A stretch of DNA of 41,130 nucleotides from a bacterium ADurb.Bin236 (GTDB lineage: Bacteria > UBP15 > UBA6099): contig MWCD01000034.1 of assembly GCA_002069885.1 (NCBI GenBank), positions 1 to 41,130 of the forward strand, given 5' to 3'. Shown here in pieces: positions 16,669 through 25,228 of this stretch. The translations under genes were made by a program, and so were the position numbers. Every line of letters starts with the position of its first letter. Within the stretch, counting starts at the first letter, position 1. The notes beneath the pieces were generated by a model, which worked only from the letters and a program-made list of their open reading frames with translations, did no database searches and was not told where the DNA came from.

Positions 16669-17616
16669 ATGTATGACCTTGCCATAATAATCGTAAGCTA
16701 TAAAACGCGCGAGCTTCTCGACAAATGCTTGGCGTCCGTCTTTTCCGCCGACTACCCTTTCTCGTACAGGGTGGTGGTGGTGGACAACGCGTCTGACGAC
16801 GGCTCCGCCGAGATGGTCATCGCCAAATATCCTGACGCTTTGATAGTAAAGAACAGCGAAAACGTAGGCTTCTCCGCCGCTAACAACCAAGGCATCCGTA
16901 AAACGGAGTCGCGCCACATACTGTTGCTCAATCCGGACACCGAGCTGATGCCGGGCGCGCTTGAGGCGATGGTCGATTTCATGGACGCCCACCCGAAAGT
17001 TGGGATCGCGGGATGCCAGTTGCTTAATAGCGATATGACCCCGCAGGAGTCTTGGTTCAGTTTTCCCCTCCCGTTCTCAAGATACATTGAGAAGAAGCCG
17101 TTCTATCCCAAGCTCGCCCGCGCGCTGCTCGGCCACCGCGACGCGGGCCCGGAGATATCCCGCGAAGGCGTCCTGCGGGTGGACATCGTCAAAGGCGCTT
17201 GCCTGATGATTCGCCGCGAAACCGTCAACCGCATCGGACTGCTCGACGAAAACTCTTTCCTCTACGCAGACGACATTGATTGGTGCATCCGCGCCAGCCG
17301 CGCGGGCTGGGAGAACTACGCGCTCACTTGTCACAACGTTATCCATCACGGCTGCGCGAGCACAGACCAAGAGCCTTACATCACCATAACCAGTTCCCGC
17401 AGAAGCGCGCTATACCTCTACCGCAAGCACTACGCCGCGCCTCTTGTGGCTGTATGGTCTCTGCTGATTTACTCGGAAATATTGTACAAATGGGTTCTCA
17501 ACGAAGCGCGCGTGCGCATGGGAAGGCGGGACGACAAAACGGTTTCGCGGCGGAGAGCTTACCGAGAACTAGCGGCGGAAATATTTAAACCGAATAAAAA
17601 ATCCAAGCGCAACTGA
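16669..17616 (+). CDS. GT2 rhamnosyltransferase-like enzyme
   Basis: A 315-residue GT-A enzyme of family 2, closest by eye to dTDP-rhamnosyltransferases. It has AIIIVSYKTRELLDKCLAS at the start, VVVVDNASDDGS, the NVGFSAANNQGI block, a LLNPDTEL DxD-type metal site (about 83-90) and a YADDIDWCIRASRAGW acceptor segment. A hydrophobic C-terminal stretch (VAVWSLLIYSEILY) may touch the membrane. It follows the previous gene after one base, so is part of the same operon. Confidence 0.88.
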   Translation: MYDLAIIIVSYKTRELLDKCLASVFSADYPFSYRVVVVDNASDDGSAEMVIAKYPDALIVKNSENVGFSAANNQGIRKTESRHILLLNPDTELMPGALEAMVDFMDAHPKVGIAGCQLLNSDMTPQESWFSFPLPFSRYIEKKPFYPKLARALLGHRDAGPEISREGVLRVDIVKGACLMIRRETVNRIGLLDENSFLYADDIDWCIRASRAGWENYALTCHNVIHHGCASTDQEPYITITSSRRSALYLYRKHYAAPLVAVWSLLIYSEILYKWVLNEARVRMGRRDDKTVSRRRAYRELAAEIFKPNKKSKRN

Positions 17617-17623
17617 TACGAGT

Positions 17624-18622
17624 ATGGCGATAGACAAAAGCGAAATAAAAAAAATTCTGATAATAAAGATAAGCGCCATCGGCGACATCGTCCGCGTGTT
17701 CCCGGCGATCGTGTCCGTCGCCAAGATGTTTCCCGAGGCCCGGATTTCATTCATGACATCCGAACAGTACGTCAGCCTCGTTGAGCCTTGCCCTTATATC
17801 AGCGAAATAATACCTTACAAAAAACGGCGCAACCTCGAAGGTCTGCCGGAATTCCTGAAGTTTGCAATGGGCATCCGCGCGCGCGGCTTCGACATGGTTC
17901 TCAACCTCCAGAACACGAAAAGATATGACATCATCGCCAAGCTGTCCGGCGCTAGCCATACCACGAAAATCGTCAACCTCGATCGCCCGGTAGACGGAGT
18001 GGAAGGCGTTTTTAAAGTCCTCGCCACCGCAGGCATCGAGCCGAAAAGACGGCATTACGAGTTCTGGTTCACCGACGAGGATCGCGAGCGCGCCGGAGAA
18101 TTTCTGGCCCGCAACGGGCTGTCTGAAACGGATAAAATCGCGGGGGTCAACCCCGGCGCCGGATGGAAATCCAAACAGTGGCCGGTAGAAAAATACGCGG
18201 AACTTTCAAAACGTCTCGTTGAAAAGGACGGAATGAAAGTCGTGGTGTTCGGCTCTGCGGAAGAAAGGAGCCGCGCCGAACGTATAAAACTGCTCGCGGG
18301 CGAGGGCGTGTTCGTCGATTCCGGCGAATCCTCAATCAGGGAGGCGGCGTTCGTCATATCCAAATGCTCCACCTTCATCAGCAACGACAGCGGGCTTATG
18401 CACATAGCGGCGATTCAGGACGTCCCGACCGTGGGCATCTTCGGCAGCACCAACCCGGCATACCACCGCCCGTGCCGCGAGGGCAACATCGCCATTTTTC
18501 GTGCGGTGGACTGTTCGCCGTGCTCTTCCCCGGAATGCAAACTCGACTTCGAGAAATATTACTGCCTTACGTCGATATCCGTCGACGAAGTGTATAAAGC
18601 CGTCAGAAGCATAAAACGCTGA
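17624..18622 (+). CDS. GT9 heptosyltransferase-family protein, second copy
   Basis: A 332-residue enzyme of the same family as the gene at 15672. It shows SAIGDIVRVFPAIVSVAKMFP in the acceptor domain, NPGAGWKSKQWPVEKYAEL opening the donor domain, and SNDSGLMHIAAIQDVPTVGIFGSTNP as the ADP-sugar site. The cysteine cluster (CSPCSSPEC) recurs near the C terminus. The two GT9 genes are separated by a GT2 gene and are clearly diverged, so they probably add different heptose residues or use different acceptors. Confidence 0.92.
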   Translation: MAIDKSEIKKILIIKISAIGDIVRVFPAIVSVAKMFPEARISFMTSEQYVSLVEPCPYISEIIPYKKRRNLEGLPEFLKFAMGIRARGFDMVLNLQNTKRYDIIAKLSGASHTTKIVNLDRPVDGVEGVFKVLATAGIEPKRRHYEFWFTDEDRERAGEFLARNGLSETDKIAGVNPGAGWKSKQWPVEKYAELSKRLVEKDGMKVVVFGSAEERSRAERIKLLAGEGVFVDSGESSIREAAFVISKCSTFISNDSGLMHIAAIQDVPTVGIFGSTNPAYHRPCREGNIAIFRAVDCSPCSSPECKLDFEKYYCLTSISVDEVYKAVRSIKR

Positions 18623-18650
18623 CGCGCGCGGAGGGGGCCGACGCAGCGCT

Positions 18651-19538
18651 ATGAGCGCGACCGACGCAAACGAACTGGTTTCCATAGCGTTGCCGGCACG
18701 CAACCGCGAAAGCTCGATAGGCGAAGCCATACGAAGCGCGCTCGGCCAGACATATCCCCATTTCGAACTGATTGTCGTCGACGACGGCTCGACGGACTCC
18801 ACCGCCGATGTCGCGCGAAGCTTCAGCGACGAGCGGATCACGGTCGTCCGCACGGAAAGCGGCGGCGTTTCCCGAGCGCGCAACGTCGCGCTCGGACTCA
18901 TGAAGGGCCGCTACGTGGCCTTCCTCGACTCGGACGACATCTATCTTCCCAAGAAACTGGAATCGCAGGTCGCCCTACTGCGATCCCGGCCCGATATTAT
19001 GTGCGCTTACTCTCCCTATATCGAAATCCACAAAGGCGTCGAGAAATATCACCCCTGCGGCATGGGGGAGGGCGACCTTTTCATAAAGATGTTCAAAGGC
19101 AGCTTTGTGAACGTGAACACTATCCTGATAAGAAAGGAATGCGCTGACGCAGTGGGTGGATTTCCCGACGGTTTCACAACTCTCGAAGACTACGATTATT
19201 TCCTGCGCCTCGCCGAAAGATATACATTCGGTCGGGTCGCAGAGACCAGTTCGGTTTACAGGATGAGCGAGCGGGACGAAGCCGACGACACCTCCAACTA
19301 TCTGCACTACCTGAAATACATCGACGGTTGCCCGGAGCGTTTTGAAAAGTTGCGCCGGAACATGAAAGCATACAATTGGAAGCGCGGCAAGGTGCTGTAC
19401 GGCCTCGGCAAATCCCACTTCCGCGCGGGGCGCATGCATGAGGCGGAGAAAACCATCCGCGAGGCCCTAAAATACAGGTGGCAACCGGACGTCGCTTTCT
19501 TCCTGATAAAACACAAGAGAAAACTGAGGAGCGGATGA
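18651..19538 (+). CDS. GT2 glycosyltransferase with a helical C-terminal extension
   Basis: A 295-residue family 2 enzyme of the common GT-A type: VSIALPARNRESSIGEAI at the start, LIVVDDGSTDST, a FLDSDDIYLPKKLE metal site (about 87-99) and TLEDYDYFLRLAERY for the catalytic base region. After the catalytic domain (about 230) a helical tail rich in basic residues (FRAGRMHEAEKTIREALKY) resembles one tetratricopeptide-like repeat, which could mediate contact with neighbouring enzymes. It overlaps the next gene by four bases. Confidence 0.88.
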   Translation: MSATDANELVSIALPARNRESSIGEAIRSALGQTYPHFELIVVDDGSTDSTADVARSFSDERITVVRTESGGVSRARNVALGLMKGRYVAFLDSDDIYLPKKLESQVALLRSRPDIMCAYSPYIEIHKGVEKYHPCGMGEGDLFIKMFKGSFVNVNTILIRKECADAVGGFPDGFTTLEDYDYFLRLAERYTFGRVAETSSVYRMSERDEADDTSNYLHYLKYIDGCPERFEKLRRNMKAYNWKRGKVLYGLGKSHFRAGRMHEAEKTIREALKYRWQPDVAFFLIKHKRKLRSG

Positions 19539-20485
19539 TAGCCGACGAGAGCGCCCTCGCATGGAGTTTCGTCGTCCCGAACTATAACGGCGAGGCCGTG
19601 ATTGCCGCGTGCGTGGACGCAATGCTCGCCGCCGCCGCCCGTTCCCGCTTCCCCGGCGAAATCATCATTGTCGATGACGCAAGCTCCGACCGCAGCGCGG
19701 ATATAATCGCTCAGTATTCGGATCGCGCCAAACTCATCAGGCTGGAAAAGAACTGCGGGTTTTCAACCGCATGCAACGCGGGCATTTCCGCCGCGCGCGG
19801 CAGCGCCGTTATCCTCATAAACAACGACGTCAGCGTATATCCGGACATCATCGACATAGCGCTTGCGAGCCTTCAACCCCCCGACGTTTTCGCCGTAAGC
19901 TTCAGGGCGTTGGACGAAAACGGCAACCTGCGGATTGGCCGGACGCTGCCGTCTTTCAAAAAGGGATTCCTCAAAGGAGCGCCCGACGAGCGCGAGACCA
20001 TGCCGGACGCGGACACTAGACCTGCGTTCTTTGCCTCCGGCGGCGGAGCCGCATTCGGCGCAGATAAACTTCGCGCCCTCGGCGGCTTCGACGAAAACAT
20101 GAATCCTTTCTACTGGGAGGACGTCGATCTTTCGTTCCGCGCGCTCAGGCGCGGATGGAATATTGTCTACGACCCGGCCTGCGTCGTTCTTCATCCTTCT
20201 CACGGCGTAATATCATCCTCGCGCCGCGCACGCGAGGTGAACGTAATATCCCGCAGGAACCAACTTATATTTTTCTGGAAGAACGCGGATTGCCCAAGGA
20301 TGTGGGCGGGACATATTTTCTTCGTTGCGCTGAAAGCCCTCTCCGGATGCCTGACCTTCAGGTTCGACTATCTCAAATCATTGGCGGGAGCCGCGCGCCT
20401 TGCCGGCCCTATCGCAGCGTTCAGGCGCAAAGAGAAGAAACTGTCCGTCCGCTCCTCGCGCGATATTATTCAACTTTTCCGTTAG
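19535..20485 (+). CDS. GT2 glycosyltransferase
   Basis: The start is placed at ATG 19535 (ATGA overlap, GAGGA at 19526-19530), not at an upstream in-frame start that would overlap the previous gene by about 60 bases. The 316-residue product begins with SFVVPNYNGEAVIAACVD, followed by IIVDDASSDRSADII, NCGFSTACNAGI, INNDVSVYPD and FYWEDVDLSFRALRRGW, all typical of family 2. The C-terminal part is basic and partly hydrophobic, consistent with membrane association. It is the last gene of the glycan locus; its 3' end overlaps the convergent methyltransferase gene by 20 bases. Confidence 0.88.
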   Translation: MIADESALAWSFVVPNYNGEAVIAACVDAMLAAAARSRFPGEIIIVDDASSDRSADIIAQYSDRAKLIRLEKNCGFSTACNAGISAARGSAVILINNDVSVYPDIIDIALASLQPPDVFAVSFRALDENGNLRIGRTLPSFKKGFLKGAPDERETMPDADTRPAFFASGGGAAFGADKLRALGGFDENMNPFYWEDVDLSFRALRRGWNIVYDPACVVLHPSHGVISSSRRAREVNVISRRNQLIFFWKNADCPRMWAGHIFFVALKALSGCLTFRFDYLKSLAGAARLAGPIAAFRRKEKKLSVRSSRDIIQLFR

Positions 20486-21254
20486 AAGTTTTTCTAAGCA
20501 CGATAATCATTTCCTGTCCGTTCGCGCCGAAATGCTCCACGTCAAATGGGAATTTCAGTTCGACGTTCAGCTTGTGAAGAAGCCCCATCATGTCCACGGG
20601 CCTCCAGCAGTGGAAATGGAAGTGGACTCCGTGCTCGTTGTCCATCAGTTCCCGGGCGCGCCTTCGGATTTCTTCATCGCCGGACACGCCCTCGACCCTC
20701 TCTACGAAATCCAGAAAATGAGCTTCGACGTCAGCCGCGTCCCCGGCGGCGAAATCGCTTGCTAGATGCTCCGCGGGCGTCGGCGTCCGTCGGCTGTCGA
20801 ACGTTTTCCTCATGTCAGGAACGGCGCAGAACAATATGCCGCCCGGTTTCAAAACCCTCAGCATGTTTTCGAGCGCCCCGATCGGGTTGACCGTGTGTTC
20901 GATAAAATGGTTTGCTATCACGAAATCCTGAGTTCCGTCGCCGATTGTCCTCAGCTTTTCGCCGTCGTCCACTATGTCGATATTTGCCAGTTCGACGTCT
21001 TTCATTTCCGGGTACAGCGCCCGCAATTCCGGCAAAGTCATCCTGTCCACATATTTCACATTCGCAAGCCCGTATGTCTCCAGCGGGTTCGCGAACGGCC
21101 CTATCTCTATCCCGTCCCCCTTGACGTACAGGCAGGCGATTATTTCCCGCCTCAGCGATCTGTGCTTCAGCAGCGTCGAGACCATTTTATATTTCGGCAT
21201 AATCCCGGCGGAACTGAGGATTCTTCCGGTTATTTTTCTTATTGTTTTTTTCAT
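20466..21254 (-). CDS. Class I SAM-dependent methyltransferase
   Basis: This 262-residue protein has a methyltransferase type 11 core: GDGIEIGPFANPL (about 47-59) as SAM loop, NIDIVDDGE as second acidic site and DFVIANHFIEHTVNPIGALENMLRVL then KPGGILFCAVPD. The family methylates many small molecules and sugars. It starts three bases after the D-aminoacyl-tRNA deacylase gene on the same strand, and its end runs into the 3' end of the glycosyltransferase cluster from the opposite side. A role in O-methylating a surface glycan is possible but rests on proximity alone. Confidence 0.85.
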   Translation of the reverse strand: MKKTIRKITGRILSSAGIMPKYKMVSTLLKHRSLRREIIACLYVKGDGIEIGPFANPLETYGLANVKYVDRMTLPELRALYPEMKDVELANIDIVDDGEKLRTIGDGTQDFVIANHFIEHTVNPIGALENMLRVLKPGGILFCAVPDMRKTFDSRRTPTPAEHLASDFAAGDAADVEAHFLDFVERVEGVSGDEEIRRRARELMDNEHGVHFHFHCWRPVDMMGLLHKLNVELKFPFDVEHFGANGQEMIIVLRKTSNGKVE

Positions 21255-21257
21255 TGT

Positions 21258-21719
21258 TCAGCCGCCGTCCGGCCCCGCGCTCTTGGGGCTTTCGATTATT
21301 ATCGTCACCGGCCCGTGGTTCATCGCCTCTATCTCCATCATCGCCCCGAACACGCCGCAGGCTACTTGGAGATGTTCCGCCGCTTTCTTCTTGAAAAGCT
21401 CGTACAGCTTTTCGGCTTCTTCCGGCGGCGCCGCCCCGGTGAAATTCGGCCTGTTCCCCTTCCGGCAGTCGCCTAGCAGCGTGAACTGTGAGATAGCCAG
21501 CAGCCCATAGTTCAAATCCAGAGCGGACAAATTCATCTTGCCCGCTTCGTCCTCGAACACGCGCAGGTTCACTATTTTGCGAACCATGAAATCGACATCC
21601 GCCTCGGTGTCTCCGTGGCTGACTCCGAGAAAAACCACCAACCCCGGCCCGATCCGCCCGGTTTCCACTCCATCAACGGACACCGACGCGCTCTTCACTC
21701 TCTGCGCGACCGCTTTCAT
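21258..21719 (-). CDS. dtd: D-aminoacyl-tRNA deacylase
   Basis: Dtd hydrolyses D-amino acids and glycine from mischarged tRNAs. The start is set at ATG 21719, giving 153 residues, close to the family norm (about 145-150); a longer open frame upstream overlaps the SPOR gene and is not homologous. Both signature motifs are intact: SQFT (77-80) and the Gly-cisPro motif NHGPVT (134-139). The N terminus MKAVAQRVKSASVSVDG is also typical. GGAAGAAG lies just upstream of the ATG. Confidence 0.95.
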   Translation of the reverse strand: MKAVAQRVKSASVSVDGVETGRIGPGLVVFLGVSHGDTEADVDFMVRKIVNLRVFEDEAGKMNLSALDLNYGLLAISQFTLLGDCRKGNRPNFTGAAPPEEAEKLYELFKKKAAEHLQVACGVFGAMMEIEAMNHGPVTIIIESPKSAGPDGG

Positions 21720-21733
21720 ATCTTCTTCCGCCT

Positions 21734-22870
21734 TCAGGGTTTTGACATATTCAACAGCGCCTCGACTCCGGGGTTCAGCGGCGGAGAGAAAGCGTCGCTC
21801 GCCCTGTATGGGTCTGTCGCCTCCGGCGTCACAATCATCATATCCGTCGCCGCGCTCTCCGGGTCGGCGTATACGTAGTACATGTCTTTCAGTCCGGTTT
21901 CCATGATTATGTTCACCGCGTAGCCGTACTCCTGAAGTTCTCTGCCGAGTTCCGCGGCTTCGCTCTGCCTGTCGAACATGCCCACCAGCACGCCTTCCGG
22001 CCCTTTGAAACTTTCGTCTTCGAGATAAACGTCCATGCCTTCCGCGCGCATGGACCACGCTATCTTGCGCAGTTTTTCGGAGACCGGTTCGGGGGATGGC
22101 GTGCGGGATATCCTAGAATCCGCCGTCGCCGCGCGCGGGCCTGAGCGCGCAAGGGCCGGGCTGTCATCCGCGCCGCGCGCGGAGCTTCCGCGCGGTATAG
22201 CCGCAGCCGCAAAGGACGGCTCAGCCGCCCCTCCCGGCGCCGTTCCCATATCTCCGGGTTTTATCATCCGTCGAACAACGATTTTTTCCACGCCGTCGGC
22301 GGACGTTTTAACCGCAACCGAGCCTGTCTTAGGCCCTGCCGCCTGCGCCAAAAGAAGACTCAAAGAATCCTCTGCGGAACCCGACGAAAGAACCGCACGC
22401 GCTCGCCCGGCTCCCGGAAATATATGCTCCATCTCATCCAGTAGCCCGCCTGTGGCAGACCGAGTAGACTGTGTGCCGACAACATAGAAGTCCGAATCTA
22501 TTTGCTTGATTCTCATCAGCAGATCCGTTGCCGCCGTCATCTCGGAGAACGTTCCCATTTCGATGGTGAAATACTTGTCTCCGTTTGACGCTGTTTCCTC
22601 GCGCTTGAAAGGATGGTATCCCTCTATGGAAAGAAGAGCCGCGCGCCGCTCGTATTCTTTGTCCGTGATAATCGGAGAAGAGCGGACGATAAACAGCTTC
22701 CGTGTCGCCGCAGCCTCGGCGGCGATTTGGGGAGCGGGGATTTCAGACGCTCCGCCGGGGACAGGCTCCTCTTCGGCAAAAGCCGCCATCGCGGATATCG
22801 CCACAGCAATCACAATCGCCGCCGCGCGCCGCGCGCTTCTCAATGCTGATATTCTATTCAACCTAGACAT
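21734..22870 (-). CDS. Secreted protein with two SPOR-like domains
   Basis: A 378-residue exported protein. After a signal peptide (cut near AFA, about 32) a first SPOR-like repeat is visible at about 58-135 (KLFIVRSSPIITDKEYERR, YFTIEMGTFSEMTAATDLL). A low-complexity linker rich in Ala, Ser, Gly and Pro (about 140-265) follows, then a second SPOR-like repeat at about 270-350 (DVYLEDESF, GVLVGMFDRQSEAAELGRELQEYGYAV). SPOR domains bind denuded peptidoglycan glycan strands, often at the division septum. An extended -10 promoter lies about 45 bases upstream. Its relation to the downstream dtd gene is probably only cotranscription. Confidence 0.75.
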   Translation of the reverse strand: MSRLNRISALRSARRAAAIVIAVAISAMAAFAEEEPVPGGASEIPAPQIAAEAAATRKLFIVRSSPIITDKEYERRAALLSIEGYHPFKREETASNGDKYFTIEMGTFSEMTAATDLLMRIKQIDSDFYVVGTQSTRSATGGLLDEMEHIFPGAGRARAVLSSGSAEDSLSLLLAQAAGPKTGSVAVKTSADGVEKIVVRRMIKPGDMGTAPGGAAEPSFAAAAIPRGSSARGADDSPALARSGPRAATADSRISRTPSPEPVSEKLRKIAWSMRAEGMDVYLEDESFKGPEGVLVGMFDRQSEAAELGRELQEYGYAVNIIMETGLKDMYYVYADPESAATDMMIVTPEATDPYRASDAFSPPLNPGVEALLNMSKP

Positions 22871-22915
22871 CGCTCATTTCGGCGCATGTGTAAACTTCCC
22901 GCGCCGCCGCAACAT

Positions 22916-22924
22916 ATTATAGCA
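22916..22924 (-). promoter_or_regulatory. Extended -10 promoter of the SPOR gene
   Basis: On the minus strand TGCTATAAT reads from 22924 down to 22916: a perfect TATAAT with the TGn extension. No good -35 is visible, which extended -10 promoters can tolerate. Predicted start lies about 40 bases before the SPOR gene. Confidence 0.55.
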
Positions 22925-23076
22925 GACAAAATAAAAAAGTCCGCCGCGCCGAAACAGGCGGAACAGCCACGCGCGGCTCCCGGCGCGCCGCCTTCGTTCC
23001 CGCTTGAACCCGGCGGCGGCTCCGCATACAATGTAAGGCCGTGAACTATGCGGCTTAAGGAAGGCGGACACTCGCG

Positions 23077-24018
23077 ATGACAACATTTGCAAAAACAACG
23101 GCGGCGGCAACAAAACTCGCGGCGGCTATCGTTCTGGCCGCGCTCGCGGCGCTGTTTCCTGTCCCGGCGTCGGCTGTTGCTTTCAACGTGGTCGAGCACA
23201 GAGACATCGTGTTCGCTGAAGTCGACGGCCTGAAGCTGGCGGGAGACATCTATGTGCCGGAAGGCGAGGGGCCTTTCCCCGGCATCCTCTCCATCCACGG
23301 CGGCGGGTTCGTCGGCGGCTCCAAAAACTGGTCGAGCCTGCCTCCCTTCATGAGATTCTACGCTTCGCTAGGCTATGTTGTGTTCAACGTGGATTACAGG
23401 CTGCTGGGCGAAGGCGGAATTTTCCCAAACAACATCAAAGACGTCAAATGCGCGCTGGCGTGGATGCGCGCCCACGCAGCCGATTACAACATCGACCCGG
23501 CTAGAATCGCCGCGCTAGGCGAGTCCGCCGGAGCTTATCTTGCCGCAATGGTCGCCCTCACCGCAAACATGCCGGAATTCCAGCCTTACATCCCCGAATA
23601 CGCGGACGCCGACACTTCCGTCGTCGCCGCCGTCCTGTACTACGCGCCTCTGAATTTCGTAAACTTCGAGAACCCGTTTTCGCGTCTGCTCGAAGCCGAG
23701 ATGCAGCGGTTGGCGAAAATCAAATCAAAGAAAGAACTGATGGTATTCAAGAGAAAATATTCGCCGATAAACTACGTGAAGAACGCGCCCCCGCTGTTCA
23801 TCAGCTACAGCGACCCCGACCGCACAGTTCCGCCCGACCAGTCGCGGGAGATGGCCGCCGCGCTAAAAGCCGCCGGAAAAATTGTCGATGTCCTCGAAGT
23901 CACCGGAGAAGGCATGGACCACGGCTTCGTCATCATGTCGCCAGACAGCGAACAAGCCGCCGAAGCCCGCTCCCGCTCCGCCGCCTTCTTGGAAAAATAT
24001 CTGGCAAAAAAGGATTGA
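23077..24018 (+). CDS. Secreted alpha/beta hydrolase (BD-FAE/carboxylesterase type)
   Basis: The 313-residue protein has a signal peptide (cut near ASA, about 33) and the alpha/beta-hydrolase core of the carboxylesterase/HSL-like group: oxyanion-hole HGGG (74-77), nucleophile elbow GESAG with Ser150, probable acid Asp248 in DPDRTVP, and His282 in MDHGF. Such enzymes deacetylate or de-esterify carbohydrates or small esters. AGGAAGG at 23058-23064 precedes the ATG. It stands alone between the divergent SPOR gene and the convergent nagA, with only 19 bases to the latter's stop. An activity on an acylated extracellular polysaccharide is a guess from the signal peptide and family. Confidence 0.9.
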   Translation: MTTFAKTTAAATKLAAAIVLAALAALFPVPASAVAFNVVEHRDIVFAEVDGLKLAGDIYVPEGEGPFPGILSIHGGGFVGGSKNWSSLPPFMRFYASLGYVVFNVDYRLLGEGGIFPNNIKDVKCALAWMRAHAADYNIDPARIAALGESAGAYLAAMVALTANMPEFQPYIPEYADADTSVVAAVLYYAPLNFVNFENPFSRLLEAEMQRLAKIKSKKELMVFKRKYSPINYVKNAPPLFISYSDPDRTVPPDQSREMAAALKAAGKIVDVLEVTGEGMDHGFVIMSPDSEQAAEARSRSAAFLEKYLAKKD

Positions 24019-24037
24019 TGGAATCCCGCGAACGGCT

Positions 24038-25213
24038 CTAAGCCCGGTAAACGATGCGGCCGGAGATGATGGTTGCGGCGCAGTTGAATGCTTCGTCGAA
24101 GACTGCGATATCCGCCGCTTTGCCGGGTTCGAGGGAGCCGAGCGCGCCTGCTCGCCCGATTATGCGCGCGGGTGTCTGGGACGCCATGCGGAATGCTTCT
24201 TCGGGCGTCGCGCCGAGCAGTTCAACGGCGTTTTTCACCGCCACATCCAGCGTCAGCACGCTGCCCGCCATCGTTCCGTTCGGGATGGCACAAACGCCGT
24301 CTTTCACATTCACTTTGAATCCCCAGACGTCGTATTCCCCGTCAGGCATGCCTGCGGCGTGAATGGAGTCGGTGACGAGGGCCATGCGGTCTGCGGATTT
24401 AAGGGCGAACGCTATTTTCGCCGCATCGATGTGGACGTGTTTGCCGTCGAGTATCAGTTCGACAGTCATTGCCGGGTCGGCGAGAGCGGCGAACGCGCAG
24501 CCGGGTTCGCGCTGGTGGAACGCGCGGACGGCGTTGAATAGGTGCGTGAAATGGGTCGCGCCGCGCCGGGCGGCCTCGTGGGTTTGCTCTGCGGTGGCGT
24601 CGCTGTGGCCGACTACGGGGAGGACTCCTGCGGCGACAAGCTTGTCTATCAGTTCCATTCCGCCGGCAATCTCCGGGGCGAGAGTCATCATCAGAAGCGC
24701 CGGGCCGGCCTCGCTCAATATCTCTTCCACTTCCTTTGCGGGGGCAGTCCGGATGGCGCTGGGGATATGCGCGCCGCCTTTTGCCGGGTTGATGTAAGGG
24801 CCTTCGATATTGACGCCGAGGACGCGCGCTCCGGCGGGCGCTTCCGGCGCGTTTTCCGCCTGACTTGCCATCGCGCTTTTGACCGCTTTGACCGCGCCGA
24901 GCACTGCGGGGTGGGGCAGGGACACGGTGGTCGGAACGAATGCGGTCACTCCCCGCGCTGGCAGCGCGCGCGCCATGTCCAGCAGTTCGCTCGCCTTAAA
25001 GAACCCCCAGTGTCCGCCGAACCCATGCGTGTGTATATCGACGAGACCGGGCGCTATCCAGCCGCCGCGCGCGTCTATTATTTCCGCTCCGGGCGTCTCC
25101 GGCGGCGCTCCTGTCCCGACCTTCTCAATTATCCCGTCCGCCGCCGCGACATATCCCGTCTCCGGCGCGGTTCCGGGAGCTATCACCCTGCCGTTGTAAA
25201 CTATAGTTTTCAA
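24038..25213 (-). CDS. nagA: N-acetylglucosamine-6-phosphate deacetylase
   Basis: NagA removes acetate from GlcNAc-6-phosphate. The 391-residue protein has the amidohydrolase metal-site and catalytic residues of the family: HTH (61-63), Glu137 in NIEGPY, His203 in VGHSDA, His224 in THLFNA and catalytic Asp282 in VTDS. Length is standard. The start is TTG 25213, with GGAG about seven bases upstream and the protein then opening with the usual KTIVYNGRVIAP. It is the last gene of a three-gene minus-strand operon with a tandem-SIS protein (15 bases upstream) and a kinase-like gene. Confidence 0.95.
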   Translation of the reverse strand: MKTIVYNGRVIAPGTAPETGYVAAADGIIEKVGTGAPPETPGAEIIDARGGWIAPGLVDIHTHGFGGHWGFFKASELLDMARALPARGVTAFVPTTVSLPHPAVLGAVKAVKSAMASQAENAPEAPAGARVLGVNIEGPYINPAKGGAHIPSAIRTAPAKEVEEILSEAGPALLMMTLAPEIAGGMELIDKLVAAGVLPVVGHSDATAEQTHEAARRGATHFTHLFNAVRAFHQREPGCAFAALADPAMTVELILDGKHVHIDAAKIAFALKSADRMALVTDSIHAAGMPDGEYDVWGFKVNVKDGVCAIPNGTMAGSVLTLDVAVKNAVELLGATPEEAFRMASQTPARIIGRAGALGSLEPGKAADIAVFDEAFNCAATIISGRIVYRA

Positions 25214-25228
25214 GTTGTCTCTCCAGTG

